A DNA stretch of 64,000 bases from Lepisosteus oculatus (Eukaryota > Chordata > Actinopteri > Semionotiformes > Lepisosteidae): the NCBI RefSeq assembly GCF_040954835.1, contig NC_090716.1:14259275-14323274 (forward strand), read 5' to 3'. How positions within the stretch are numbered: the stretch's first letter is position 1; each line of letters begins with the position of its first letter. A program made the position numbers and the translations under genes. The notes below the pieces were generated by a model, which did not search any database, was not told the origin of the DNA, and worked only from the letters and a program-made list of their open reading frames with translations. Below, in pieces: positions 1 to 11,447 of the stretch.

Positions 1-3000
1 AAGAGCTAAGCGTCTCTTTCCCCAGTGCATTGTGCTTCAACAAGAAGCTCTAATTATGGAGAAAAGAAATAAAGTCAGCAATGTTTTTTTAATATTCTAA
101 ATAAAGGCAAAACCATTCTGAAAAGAAAAACTGAAAAAAAAAATCTGTCAGCCAATGCAAAACCAGCAGGAGAGAGAGACAGTACAGAAACTCTCAGGGG
201 ATCTGGAAGGATTGGAGGAGTCTGAGACTGTAAGCAAACTTTGTAAAAAACGTGACATACCATATCTAGACGTTCATTTTTTATCAGTTTCAAGAGCTTT
301 TTTTGTTTCTTTGGTTTATAATTAAATTTCATTCAAGAAAGTGAGGAACATCACCTTCTTCAGCTTGAGCATACATTTAGCCACGCGCTATTGGAACAAT
401 TGTATAAAATCAGACAAAGCAGAGTTAACTCTGTAAGAAGCATTTGTGCTTACTGTCGTGATTGCTATTTTTGTTAATCAATAACAATGCCAAGTTGCAT
501 TTCCAGTGAAAGCATGCATTCCTATTGAAAGTTGGAAAAAAACTAGTATAACATGACAGAGCAGTAACAGAGTTTGTCAAATATACACACAATAAAACCT
601 TTAAAAAAACATTCCTTGTTGCCTGTGGCTCAATTTACTATTGACATTTTGAACCAGATGACAAGACAGCGCACAGATTTATTTGATTTCTAGTCCTCTG
701 GGACTGGGGATGTTTTATTCTTCTCTACATTTCAAAATTCACTGTTCCAGACCATTATAGCAAATGACCTTCAGACCATGGAAGATCCTGGCACTCTTTT
801 CTCAGTGTTTTGACAAATGGCTCTTTTCATATTATGAAACTTATCTGCAGATATTGCCAGACTAACAGATTAAGCAAGACAGGTCATCATTGTTAGATTT
901 GGTGAGTGGTTACTAACTTTTCAAGCTCAGGATGATACAACCAAATATGGGACATTACAGACTGATTGCAAGATCAATAAAAACACTGTTTTACAATGAG
1001 AACAAACTCACCAAGATCTTTGCCAAGATGCCGTCATCACTGGATTCCAAGGTAACCACAGCCTTGTCGGTCTCGATCTCACAGAGTGCGTCTCCAGCTT
1101 GTACCACCTCCCCTGCAAAGATCAACAGACAGCACCTAGATCACAAGATCTAGATCAAGATCACACAATACATCAGACATTCACAGTAAAATTCCACCGA
1201 GGTCACGCAGCTCGAAGGTAGTGCTGATGAAGCACTCTAAGTGGCTCAGTAAAGGAATGCCATTTGTTTGGAGTTCAGTTCAGAGATCAACGGTTCAAAC
1301 CTCGATCATTGTGCCACAACTGCAGCCAATCACAACCCCCAAAATCCCCTCTGTGAATTCACTCATGATGTGGTGGCTAAAACTGTCTAGTCTGCGTATT
1401 ATCTACAACGTTCTGTAAAATCGAAAGATAATAAATCTTTTCTGTTAATTAAAAAAAAAAGTTTCTATGCACAGTAATGCTATCTTAGATGACTGACTAC
1501 ATTAAATTGGAATATTAGTGAAGTGACAACAGGGCTCATTGTTTACACTGCCAGCACAACCTGTCCAGATTATTTATACATAAACAAACTGCAAGATTTT
1601 AATAAAATATAGTAAATAGAAAAACACAAGTAAGACCTTGTGCCACGAGAAGCACAAGCAGGGTGTGCATTATATCCTTCCTTCCAAGCTGTGGCTGTTT
1701 GGTTCATTCTGCAGACTGACAGAATCATATCTGGCCTAATCACCCTGATGATGAAACTCATCATTAACAAGTTCAGTTTAAGTTGACTACACCTGACAGA
1801 ACCACTGGAATGCCTGCAACCAGCCCCCATTAGCCTGTATGGATTGGTATAAAACCCGCCAGGCCTGTGAATGAGAAAAAGAGAGATGGCCGGCTCTGTG
1901 CCCGAGTCAGCGGTGCCAACGCACTGAACCGCAGCTCAGCGAGAGTTAACGAGAGGTAAGACTGTCACAGTGAAGGTGGTGGATTCAGATCCGTTTCTGA
2001 ATCCTGCCAAGAAGTGCACGCTGAAAAACAAATTAGAAGCATTCCTTTAATAATTTCAATAGCATGTAGAGGTGTATTCCATTATAATGTATTCTTTCCA
2101 ATCCCGCGGGATGGTTATTTTAAAGCTTCTACTGTTTTAAGCCCTCAGTCTGGACTCCACGAGTGCTGGGGCTACTCGCAGTAAGAGGCTTGAATGGCAA
2201 GTGCCTGGGAGAAACATGACTGAGAACTCCTCCAGATCCCAAAAGTGCTTCCGCCACATGCCTGTAATAGGCAAGTAAAAATAAAACACCCACACTGCAG
2301 GAAAGGAAGAGATCACTAAGCACACATCTCTCTCTGTGCCAGAGAATGCCACACAAAGCCAGTCTTATTCACTAGCGAAACCGAGGAAACAAAAAGGCTT
2401 AAACGTGTAGTAGAGAGGAAATCCTGGGGGAAAATATCAATAGCAGCAAATTTAATCAAGATATAACATTGTGTAAGGCTTCCATCTGTCAAGTCCAAAG
2501 ATATGACCTGGTATCCTACAAACTAATGGTGATGTGCATTAAGTTCTTTTTAATGGAGAATTCATGCTAGGGGCCCTGGGTTCAATTCCAGTACTGCGGC
2601 GCTATCTGCATGGCGTCTGTATCTTCTCCCCATGCTCGCTTGTTCACGTGGGCTTCTTCCCACGGCCCAAAAACACACCGGTAGGTTAACTGGCTTGTGG
2701 GAGAACTGGTCCTGGTGTGGGTGTGTGCATGTCTGGGTCTGCATCCCCAGCGCTGGACTGGTGTCCCGTCCAGGTTGTATCCTGCCTCATGCCCACTGCT
2801 TGCTGGGAGAGGATCAGGCTCCCCTACTACACAGAACTGTAAGAAGCAGTTAGAAAATGGATGGATGGAAGATGCTGATTTTCAAAGTATTTTCTTCCAG
2901 AGTACAATGTGACAAAGTTTAATGTTAACAAATTTAAAGATACTTTAGAATGTGTACTTGATTTTGTTTCAGTATGAAGACATTGAAATGAGAGCAAACA

Positions 3001-6000
3001 TATGCATTAAAAACATTAACATTATCAAACCTCGAGAAGATGTGGAATAATGACAGTGTATTCCTTACATGCTTTTAAAGTATTCGAATTATTCACACTT
3101 TTAGAAAACATTTCTTCTGTTCTCTCTTAGAACAGATAAGAGATGGAGATATGTTTCAGTATAACTGATGAGCCCCAACACAGTGTACATTTTGACCATG
3201 AAAACTATGATTTGTTTTAGATAAAATTAATTTTATAAGATTTTGTCTGTGATAAATCTAATTAATTTATTCTTTAAATCCATACTCTCTTCGGCTGGGA
3301 GATTACACTCCGTAAGTCACATCACACACAATCCAGAGATGACTTCAAGGAAACTAGGTTCTCATTTTTCCTTGTTCTCCCCAGTCTCTTGAACGTCTCT
3401 TCTCCCCCATGCACAGTGAGAAATCAAAGTTTGGGGAAAATTAATTCTTCAAAAGGAGGAGTAGAAGTGGAGTTCGATGGCTTAACTGACCTTATTAACA
3501 ATTCAAGCTGGTGAACAGGTACTCATCTAACTAAGTTTGGTTTCTAAAACAAAAGCAAGAACAAAAACCATACAAGACTAGGACTTGCTTGCACGAGATA
3601 TGAAACAATCATATAGCGTTTCACAAACAAGAGCGCCCTCTTCTGCTGCTTTTAAGCTCAAAAGAAACAGCTTGACTGCAATTCCCTGGGTCAGTGCTCC
3701 TACTTTCAAAAGACACGTTTTGAAAGAGCTTTGCACTCCTAAAAGAAAATCAAGTTTTCAAGTAGAGTAGTGCAAGAAAAATAATTGCTTTCAGCAGCTG
3801 AATAGTCTTATTTTCTCGTCTTTTAATAGAGAATTTACATCCAGAACTGCACCAGAAACACAAAGAATTAGAAAAACAACGTTCAACAGAACGCATGAAA
3901 TACTGTCATGTCTGGTATATGTCATATAACTGTCATACATCAGATGTATACATAAGACATACAACTGATATACTTCTGACATACATTTATTATGTGTCAT
4001 AGCAGCATTAAGGAGACCTTCTGTGATTATTGAAAAGCCACAGAGTGTTGCAATGACCACTCACACCAACTGAACCAATACCCTTCTTTAAACTGGAGGT
4101 ATGAATAGGCAGACGTGTAAAAAGATGCTCCAATACAGTAATATTACAAACTTAGAGGTGAATGGCCATCATAATTCTAACTCGGATGACAAAAGCAACT
4201 CCTCTTTTACAAGCCACACCTCCTGTACTTGGTGCCTTCACTCTGAAAAAACAGAAGCTTGCAAGTAACTTACACCTGAAGAAACCAAGTATAAATTTAG
4301 AAAATAGACTGTATTCTTTTTTTTTTGTAGGTGTATCGATTTAAATTTTGAAGAAACTCTCTTAGCAAAATAAACATTAAAATTGTTGTTTTCGGATGAA
4401 TTTATTGTTTACAGGGGAAAAAGAGTCTCTCTGCCTCTGGTTAAGAGTAATGGTTCCCAACACTAATGCTGGAGGAACAATGTCTGCCCAAGCCGAGATC
4501 TGAATCTCCATTGCCAATTGATTATTTTATTTTTTATTTTGAATTTAGGTCTTTTAGACGCCCAATCTGTTTATCACAGAAATACGTGGGTGGCTGAGAA
4601 TGTGGTTCTTTAAAAGGCTGGGGCTAAGCACTTGTGATTATTGTAACTATTTTGCTTACCAATCACCCTTCTTCATTAGGGTTCGTAAACAGACGTTTGT
4701 GTCACACACATACACACACTTTACTAGAGTGTTGTTTACTTATTTTACTTTCAGAAATGTACTTGCCAGGTATATTCATGCACTGATTTGTAACTTTAAC
4801 TTTACGTTATGTTAATTATTTAAACACCTATTACAATTGACTCCAGAGCTTCACTATTCTGGTTGAGCCAGCCCCAGTTCGTATAAAATACTGTGACTGT
4901 CCACAGAGAGGCAGCACTCGAGTATTGAAACAGTAGAAGGTGTTTGTCAGTCCCAATAGTTCTGTTAAGCAATGATGAAAAGAGTGATATGAAGGTCATC
5001 CCTAGTGCTGAACAGCTAAAATATTAATGATTATTGACTGTCCACATATTTCCCTGGGGCAGACAAAAGAAAAAAAAAGCACTAAGTTTAAAAAACAAAG
5101 CCAATAAACACTTCTCAAATGTAATAAAGTGCAGCTGCTTAATCTCCCCCTCAAAAAAAAAAATTTAGAATTATGAGAAGACCACCATCCAAATGTCATC
5201 CATAAGAACCCTATTACATTGGTGTGTGAAACTAAAAACCGAACAGGGCCCTCTGTCTTCTGCACTTGTTTCCTGTCAGACTAGCTTTAAAGCTGCAAGC
5301 CTTCATCACTAAGCCATCTTATCTAACACACCAATATTAACAACCAAAAAGTTCTTAGTCTTAAAAAGTACCACAAAAAAAATGTCACTCTGTTGAAGTA
5401 TTTATAGGTTGTGAAGTAAGAAATTAAAATAAGGTGACATTTCCCTTGTGTTCAATTATATAAATAAATAAAGCAGCCACACTTTAACCAGTGTATCTGT
5501 AAGAGAAAGGATTTACATTGAGGTCCTCTTTTGCTTTGCACTACACAGTCAAGCCTCTGGTTTCACATTTTACAGACTTGTCAGTCATGCTTTATGGTTA
5601 AGTGAAAATTTAAAAATCTCCCTGCACCAGGTCACACCAGCCTACGACAGAATTCAGCACTAAAGCCGCTTGCTCTCAGCTGCTCTGGCTAGCTTTAAAC
5701 CAGCTCACAAGCAAATTCACATTAACATTCCTGCCGATGCCTTTCGGTGGTCATGCTTAAACGCAGCTCTGGAAGGGTGGGACACGAGATATGATGAAAA
5801 ACACGGAAGAATCAGATTTTACTTTACCTTTCAATTTTGCTGAATATTCCTAATTATCTTTAGCTATAGTTATAAAGAATTTAGATTTTGTATATTCCTT
5901 CCTACAAAAAAATGTAACCACTCCCTAAACTGCATGTTATCTTATATAAAGAATGGTAGAATGTGAACAATGCTGTCTGAAACAAATCGGCAAGGCTGTA

Positions 6001-9000
6001 TGAACTGGATGATGTCTCATCACTGAGATTATCAGCTGCTATGGTATAGATTGACTACCACTGCATTTCACTCCAAACAATGACTTTGCTCTAAGGTAAT
6101 TACAAAGGCTGGGATGGTCAGTTTTGGGTTTCATCCTTTAAGCATGAATTCTCCAGCACACATTATTACACTGACATTTTATTGAACAAATATGGCATGG
6201 GCAAGTTCACTACACCGTTAACCTGTTATCAAAGGAGGGTCTACTGTGAAAATAACGGGCTGGTACCATGTCTGGCCACCATTAGAAGCAATACAATCTA
6301 TACATCCATGACGCATGTCATGCATCAGGGTACAGATTCAGTCTAACCCGTCCTATTTCTCTCTCATAATGCCTCTTCACTAGTCTCTATGCTAGCTGCT
6401 AGATAATCTTCACAGCTCATCTTTCAAATGTTTAACAGGGCTCCAGTCTGCACATTCAGGCAGCCACAGCATTCTTACAAAATTCTCTTCTCGCAAGAAA
6501 GCCACTGTCAAGAAGCAGCAGATGCACACATGCGAGTTATCCTACTGGAATGCTGTCATGTCAGTATGAGACCACATCCTTCACCCGGGAGAGTGAGGGC
6601 CCAATCTGACTGTACAGTGCTACAAGTGGAGCTCCAACAACTAAACGGTACCAGACCTTTCCACATGGGCCTCCCCACCAATCCTGACAAGGTACTACGA
6701 CTTCGTGGTCTCCCAGATCACAGCCTATTATTGATGGACCGCATCGGGCCATAACATCATAACACTGCCATAGTCCAGCTCCCCACAGATGGATGAACAT
6801 AGGGGTTTATAGAATCCTTTCTGTGTGTTTTTCTTTTTTTCGAATATCACTCCACATGTTTAATAAGCTCAACCGCCAGCAGGATGAACTTGTGAAATAA
6901 AGAAGGAAGACCACAGGTGGACTGTGTTGTAGGACAAAACACTCCAAACGTATCGTTTTGCAGCAGAAGCACTCCTTTATTTCCTTTTGTTATGACACAG
7001 CTGCAGCAGACAGGACCTCTCTCACCTTCCCTCTTCAGCCACTTGACGATGTTGCCCTCCTCCATGGTGGGGGAAAGAGCTGGCATCATCACTTTGACTG
7101 GGGCCACTCCTGAAGGACAGAAGGAAACACACCGACTCTTACAAGCAGCAGCAGCCACAGAGATGGGTGGAGGAGGAGGGTTACCAATAAATAAATTAAT
7201 TCTCACACTTTATGAATCGTACAAAAACTTTACGGGACTATGTATAACCCAATTTATGTGACCCAAACAAATGTAATGTTTAAGGTTAAAAAAAAATCCT
7301 GGAGCAAAAAGTCCAGGTCTAGAAAAAACAGCCTTAATGGTACTGGACAAAAAAAAAAGAAAAAAGAAAGAGAGCACTGTACAAAAAGTTGACTGGATGA
7401 TTCTAAAGTGGGAAACCACACATGAAGGGATGTTCCTGCAGATTTTTTGATGACCCCAAACCACAAAGTATAAAGCATTTAATTTAAAAGAAGATTATGG
7501 TTAAGGTTTGTAAAGCATTTGTAACACATGAGTTTGAATATTGTGCTTAGTTTTGCACACTATTCCACAAAAAGGATATCACAGCCATGGAAAGAGTTCA
7601 GACAACCAAGACAAACAAGAGTCCTTACCTCAAGAGGTACTGGTTTATCCAGACAGATTAAAAGAGCAGCATGTCTTTGCTTTTAACACAACAGAGCAAG
7701 AGGAGATGTATTACATGTGTATAAAACTGTAATGGGTACAATATACAGCAAACATAGTTAACCCAGGGGACTACTTCACCAAAAATGAATACAGGATCAC
7801 AACTGGAAAGTAGCAGGGAATTAATTTAAGGTAGACTACAAAAATAACAGAATCCTTCTTGACAAAAAGAGTTGTGGATTTCTGCTCTCCCAACCAAGTA
7901 GCTGAGGTCCCAAACTACTTCAAGAAAAACAAAATAGACGATAGACTGGAATGGTCTAAGAACACTCAGGGTATCTAGATGAAGGGTCAGAGCCAACTTT
8001 ACTTCTTGAGGAGGCTCAGTACAAAAAGTAAACCGTGATTAAAAAACAATTGCAAAGAGACTTTGCTGCCCCCTGCAGCCCCTTTGAAGAATCACAACAA
8101 AATGGAATTATTGTTCATTACTATTGCAATGATCGAATTAGCACTTCTTTTAAAATGCTTTCCACCCAGTTGTTCTGATTGCTTTTTGTTAATGAGTTCT
8201 ACGATACCTTTTAAAACCTACTAAAGACTAAATCGTCAATGACACCATATCCTAATAGTACATGATGCTTTAGATCTAGCAAGTTAGACCGGTATAATGC
8301 ATGGTTATAAGGAGAAAACAAACTGCATTAGAGAGATAGCCATGCAAAATTAAAACATGTAGCACTGATGAAGGCAACATGAAGGCCATGCAAAGGAACA
8401 GTAACCAAAGCAGTAACAAGAAAGGGACAGCCAACCCCAGTTGTACTAATCGACGCTGTGTGATGCAGGGCCTGAAGCAGAACATCATACAAAGGACTGC
8501 TATGCTCTAAGGGGGCAGACAAGCATGCCTTGAATGTTCTCTTTTTTTTCCTGCAGAATTTAAAGACTAATCACAAAGTAGTAACAATATGACACAAATC
8601 ATGTATGAAAAATGATAGGAGTTCATAATCACTTGGTAAGGATTACTCTTTCATCTTCTCACTACCTGGAAAGATATAATGAATAAAATAACAGGATGTA
8701 TACTGCAGCTGACTGTTCTCACCGACACTTATTATTGATGGCCGATTTTCAAAGTCTTGGCTTTCCATTGGATGGAAGTCAGAATCATGACTAGAACACT
8801 CAATAGCACTCACTTTCTGTTGTTCCACTTGAATGTAGCTTTGGACTCATTTTGTGGGTCACTGCTCTGATGAAAAGCGAGTTTTCATCCCAGTTTTAGG
8901 TTGGCTACTATTCTATCACATAACCTTCATATTGCCTTTGTCTCCCTTTAGCAGACAGAAGACTTTTTTTTCTCCTTTAGACAAGCAGCACCATAACATA

Positions 9001-9861
9001 ATGAAAGGTAGAAATAGTGTTGAGTGGACTATGCAGTTTAATATAGTTTTGTTCATATACTCAATTTTACAAAGTTTATGTAATAGAAACATGCAGGGAT
9101 CAGCAACAAGGTGGTGAGGTTGCCGTTAACTAATGCTACAGCAAACATGCTGATTACCCCCAGCCTATTCCAACATAAATCAACAACAAGATATAACATA
9201 ATACACATAAAATGCATATTGTGAAGTAGTCCAGCTGTATAGCTGCGTTAGCATGCGTAGGCTGCAAAGGAACAAGAAAAGGTTTATTCCTGAGAACACA
9301 ACGTTTCGGCTATGGAGCCTTCTTCGGGTGTGGACGGTGGAGGAAGGGTGTGCCACCGGAAGAAGGCTCAACACCCGAAACGTTGTGTTCCCATTCTTCT
9401 CTTTTCAGCAGGAATAAACCTATTGCTTGATCTAATGCACTATATAAAGAACTGCAATGTTATGTTTATGAATTAAAATCTAAACTCCTAATGTGTACAG
9501 TAACTTGAGATGATCAACGTTAAATGTCCCCGTCTGTTGTCTATTTCTGGCTTGTACGTGTACTACAATTTAGAAGGGGAACCGTGCGTGCTAGTCTTAA
9601 CGCTTTAAAAACTTTAAAACAGCGTAAAAATAAAATACAGCAGTACAAGTAGCACACAACCTTCCATTATAACCCAGCCAGCGATGTGCGTTTTGGTTTT
9701 TATCATGTGACACGCCAACACTTACCAAACATTGGTGAGGACTGAAAAAAGTGCCGATAATATCCATCCTGAGTTTGGGTTAAACCGGTGCATTTCTTCA
9801 GTTTTATTAACCTCAAACCACTCAATATCCCCCGATGTCCCATCCGCAAGGAGGCCGCCAT
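1..9861 (-). CDS. PDHX: PDHX, pyruvate dehydrogenase complex component X (5' part, three coding exons)
   Basis: PDHX is the E3-binding protein that anchors dihydrolipoamide dehydrogenase in the mitochondrial pyruvate dehydrogenase complex. The readable part is 107 residues. Residues 1-45 look like a mitochondrial presequence: they begin [10 protein letters not shown], are rich in Arg and Lys, and contain no acidic residue until Asp32. Residues 49-107 are a lipoyl domain with the [17 protein letters not shown] stretch and the ETDKAVV loop; Lys90 is the expected lipoylated lysine. The three exons join in phase (136, 84 and 101 bp) with GT/AG introns. The rest of the lipoyl domain, the E3-binding domain and the E2-like core must lie left of position 1. 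DLAT is the main alternative. PDHX is preferred for the single lipoyl domain directly after a short presequence and for the APIP neighbour, as in human. Confidence 0.9.
1012..1112 (-). CDS. PDHX: PDHX coding exon 3 (lipoyl-lysine loop)
   Basis: The acceptor is tctttgcag and the donor gtgagt. The exon encodes [18 protein letters not shown] followed by [15 protein letters not shown]. The lysine in ETDKAVV is the lipoylation site by family rule. The exon ends on a complete codon, so the next exon, outside the window, should start in phase 0. Confidence 0.93.
1225..1400 (+). repeat. tRNA-derived SINE head (candidate)
   Basis: A box-A-like sequence (tggctcagtaaag, about 1239) and a box-B-like ggttcaaacctc (about 1290) are spaced as in a tRNA-derived RNA polymerase III promoter. 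No cloverleaf good enough for a working tRNA could be drawn by eye, so a SINE relic is more likely than a tRNA gene. The family is not recognised. Confidence 0.4.
1843..1955 (+). promoter_or_regulatory. Promoter-like cluster with TATA box and splice donor, antisense to PDHX
   Basis: An inverted CCAAT box (attgg, 1843-1847) abuts a TATA box (tataaaa, 1848-1854). About 100 bp downstream comes gagag followed by a strong donor, gtaagact, at 1956. A 13-codon ATG frame lies between. The interval is GC-richer than its surroundings. It could be a retroelement LTR promoter or the first exon of an unannotated transcript; no matching 3' exon was identified. Confidence 0.3.
2560..2870 (+). repeat. V-SINE-type SINE copy
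   Basis: The copy starts with a tRNA-like box B (gggttcaattcc). It then shows the conserved V-SINE core (ttctccccatg, gggcttcttcccacggcccaa, a gtgtgggtgtgtgc stretch, and ctggactggtgtcccgtcc). It ends with the aaaatggatggatgga tail. Open frames here on both strands come from the repeat. Confidence 0.75.
7026..7109 (-). CDS. PDHX: PDHX coding exon 2 (first half of lipoyl domain)
   Basis: The acceptor is ctgtccttcag and the donor gtgag. The exon encodes [18 protein letters not shown] then NIVKWLKRE. This is the characteristic first hairpin of 2-oxo-acid dehydrogenase lipoyl domains. Codon phase matches both neighbouring exons (84 bp: 2 + 27 codons + 1). Confidence 0.93.
7535..8010 (+). repeat. 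Degenerate non-LTR retrotransposon (CR1/L2-like) 3' RT fragment
   Basis: The sequence resembles the 3' part of a common fish LINE reverse-transcriptase ORF: a cacaaaaaggatatcacagcc segment, a tatccagacagattaaaag segment, a cacaactggaaag segment and a final ggaatggtctaag-like segment, in the expected order. It is full of stops and indels. Clade assignment is by memory of the repeat's appearance. Confidence 0.45.
9235..9425. mobile_element. Two Penelope-like 3' ends arranged head-to-head
   Basis: The left arm (about 9235-9332) is a minus-strand copy of the 3' end seen at 63715-63833: tagctgcgttagcatgcgtagg, ctgcaaaggaacaag, ggtttattcc, acgtttcgg, gagccttcttc. The right arm (about 9358-9425) is a plus-strand copy ending gaaacgttgtg, ttcagcaggaataaacctatt. 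The two form an imperfect inverted repeat inside PDHX intron 1. No coding part is present. Confidence 0.7.
9726..9861 (-). CDS. PDHX: PDHX coding exon 1 (mitochondrial presequence)
   Basis: The start codon is at 9861-9859. An in-frame TAA lies nine codons upstream (9888-9886) with no ATG between, which fixes the start. The exon encodes 45 residues ending HFFQSSPMF plus one base, followed by a gtaagt donor. The basic, serine- and leucine-containing N-terminus fits a mitochondrial targeting peptide. A longer overlapping open frame on the same strand (9961-9722) is shifted and does not join the lipoyl exon sensibly. Confidence 0.88.
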
Positions 9862-10067
9862 ATTTGTGTCCTCGGAAATTACCAGTTACCCTACTGCCTT
9901 TCAAAGTTTTGCGTTTCTGAGTGCAGAAATGAATGGATACGTTTTTTACTGCATGTTTCACGTTAGTGCTGTTTAACGAAAATATGACATTTTCCCACTT
10001 ATTTTAAATAAAACAATTTAAATTTAGGCAGGATAACTAACTACAAAAACAAACGACAATTGTGATA

Positions 10068-10098
10068 GAAGGACCCCATCCATGAGAAGAGGTCCTTC
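10068..10098. repeat. Perfect 8-bp inverted repeat (hairpin)
   Basis: The arms gaaggacc (10068-10075) and ggtccttc (10091-10098) are separated by a 15-nt loop. The hairpin falls at the predicted start of a transcript from the TATA box at 10122-10116, and a run of five T follows on the minus strand near 10048-10044. Confidence 0.55.
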
Positions 10099-10115
10099 GC
10101 GCTTCTTGTCGCTTC

Positions 10116-10197
10116 CTTTATACGCAAAGCCTGCAGATCTGCGCAGATCTCACTGCACTCGGCGGTCGGGCAGGCAAGAGCAGAGCTGCATGCAAAT
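10116..10197 (-). promoter_or_regulatory. PDHX: Candidate PDHX promoter: TATA box and octamer
   Basis: On the minus strand an octamer (ATTTGCAT, 10197-10190) lies about 70 bp upstream of TATAAAG (10122-10116). Transcription starting about 25-30 bp below the TATA box would begin near 10092 and give a PDHX 5' leader of about 230 nt. That leader would contain a short upstream ATG frame. The assignment to PDHX rests only on position and orientation. Confidence 0.4.
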
Positions 10198-11098
10198 TTC
10201 GACTGCTAAGCCAGAAAAGTCTGCAAACTCCGCACTGTTGCATATGCGCAGGCAAAGCCCAGCCCTTCCAGTTTAATTCAGTGTAGGTGTGTTATACAGC
10301 TCCCTCCTTAAAACATTATCAGTTGGTACCCAAACACCCAAGCTACTAAAAAAAGTAGGAGGAAGTAGGATATTAACCCTTGCTGGATTCTTCTTGTGAG
10401 GACCAGAGTTGTGCACCTGTGTTCATTTTGCCCTTGAGTTGTAGTTGATGTAATCTCCACCTCAAGCCAGGGGTTTTCTTGTGAAAATGTGTCCCCTGGA
10501 CACAGGAATGCGGCATGTCACACTGTAACATGTGGATTTCACAATGTAGAGTAAATAAAGCAGGTTGGGATGATACCTTTTCACATCCACATCCTGCTTA
10601 CCTCATCTTTTGCTGAATAGGTGGTCACCTGCTCCATCTCTTATTGTGTTGGATGAGAAGGGTTTGTAGCAGGAGGAGTTCCTGCAATGTTGTGCCTGCT
10701 TCTCTGCTGTATTTTGACAACCTTTGTTTCACAAAAATACATTGTGAGGGGGGAAGAACAACAGACTGGAGGCACACCTAAGGTAATTTAACACTTCTGA
10801 CAGTAATTACAAGTGCAGTGTCAGTATATCTCTGGTGTCAGTTTACCTCTCTGGTACACAGAACCCCAGTTCCTATAGCCTTTATAGGTTAAATCATTAG
10901 CATCTTAGGAACACTCATTTGTTTCTCAATTAAACAAAAAGAAATGTTCAGTTAGTTTAATTCTGGTACTTGTGGGCTGGATAATATTCAGATTTTCAGA
11001 GCTGCAGATGATCCAGCAAGCTGTGCCTCACGATGATACCAGCAACATGCGCATCTTGTCTTCCAGAGTTACCGAGTTTACTGACCGGGGCTGCGCAG

Positions 11099-11118
11099 TG
11101 ACGTCACATACGACGTCA
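11099..11118. promoter_or_regulatory. CRE-like sites upstream of APIP
   Basis: A full palindromic CRE (TGACGTCA, 11099-11106) is followed by a second ACGTCA half-site (11113-11118), about 290 bp upstream of the APIP start codon. CREB/ATF binding is the family expectation for TGACGTCA. No TATA box was seen between these sites and the start. A short gcagcaggga tandem (11166-11193) follows. Confidence 0.5.
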
Positions 11119-11393
11119 CATGAAGCGGACCTGTGCAGATCTGTGCAGACGCTGCGCAGACTTATGCAGCAGGGAGCAGCAGGGAGCAGCAGCCATCGAA
11201 AACCAACATAGTGGCTGTACTGTTTAGACTTTCTGTGCCTCAAAAACGTGAGGGGTGGGTGGCGAGCGGTTTTCGTTTTCATCGTCCTGTTCTTTAAGGC
11301 GTTCTTGTGACCAAGTACACGGTCAAGGAACGAAAGCAAGTTTAGGCCTTAATTTAGGCATTAATTTTTATTTGCCGAAGAGTATTGCTAAAA

Positions 11394-11447
11394 ATGTCTT
11401 CAGCGGTCTATAATCGCGACTGCTCTAAATGTGCCCAATCTATTGAG
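11394..11447 (+). CDS. APIP: APIP coding exon 1
   Basis: The exon encodes the variable N-terminus [18 protein letters not shown] (18 codons, phase 0), followed by donor gtaagt. The A-rich context before the ATG (ctaaaaATGT) is an acceptable initiation context. Confidence 0.88.

Larger units (their letters stand above)
1113..7025 (-). other. PDHX: PDHX intron 2
   Basis: This intron of about 5.9 kb holds a tRNA-like SINE head (near 1225-1400), a promoter-like cluster on the opposite strand (1843-1955) and a V-SINE copy (2560-2870). Interval 6190-6800 looks like a decayed unclassified repeat. The remainder is AT-rich DNA in which I see no exon. Confidence 0.6.
7110..9725 (-). other. PDHX: PDHX intron 1
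   Basis: This intron of about 2.6 kb contains a degenerate LINE reverse-transcriptase fragment (7535-8010) and a pair of oppositely oriented Penelope-like 3' ends (9235-9425). I see no exon in the rest. Confidence 0.6.

Noticed and set aside
1225..1400. A working tRNA gene
   Set aside because: A and B boxes are present but acceptor and anticodon stems do not pair well. A SINE head fits better.
6190..6800. Possible DNA transposon (open frames on both strands, repeat-like style)
   Set aside because: No inverted ends, target duplication or transposase motif could be identified, so no class was assigned.
11028..11339. 103-codon minus-strand open frame considered as PDHX exon 1
   Set aside because: The exon at 9861-9726 has a better presequence, an upstream in-frame stop and an exact splice phase into the lipoyl exon.
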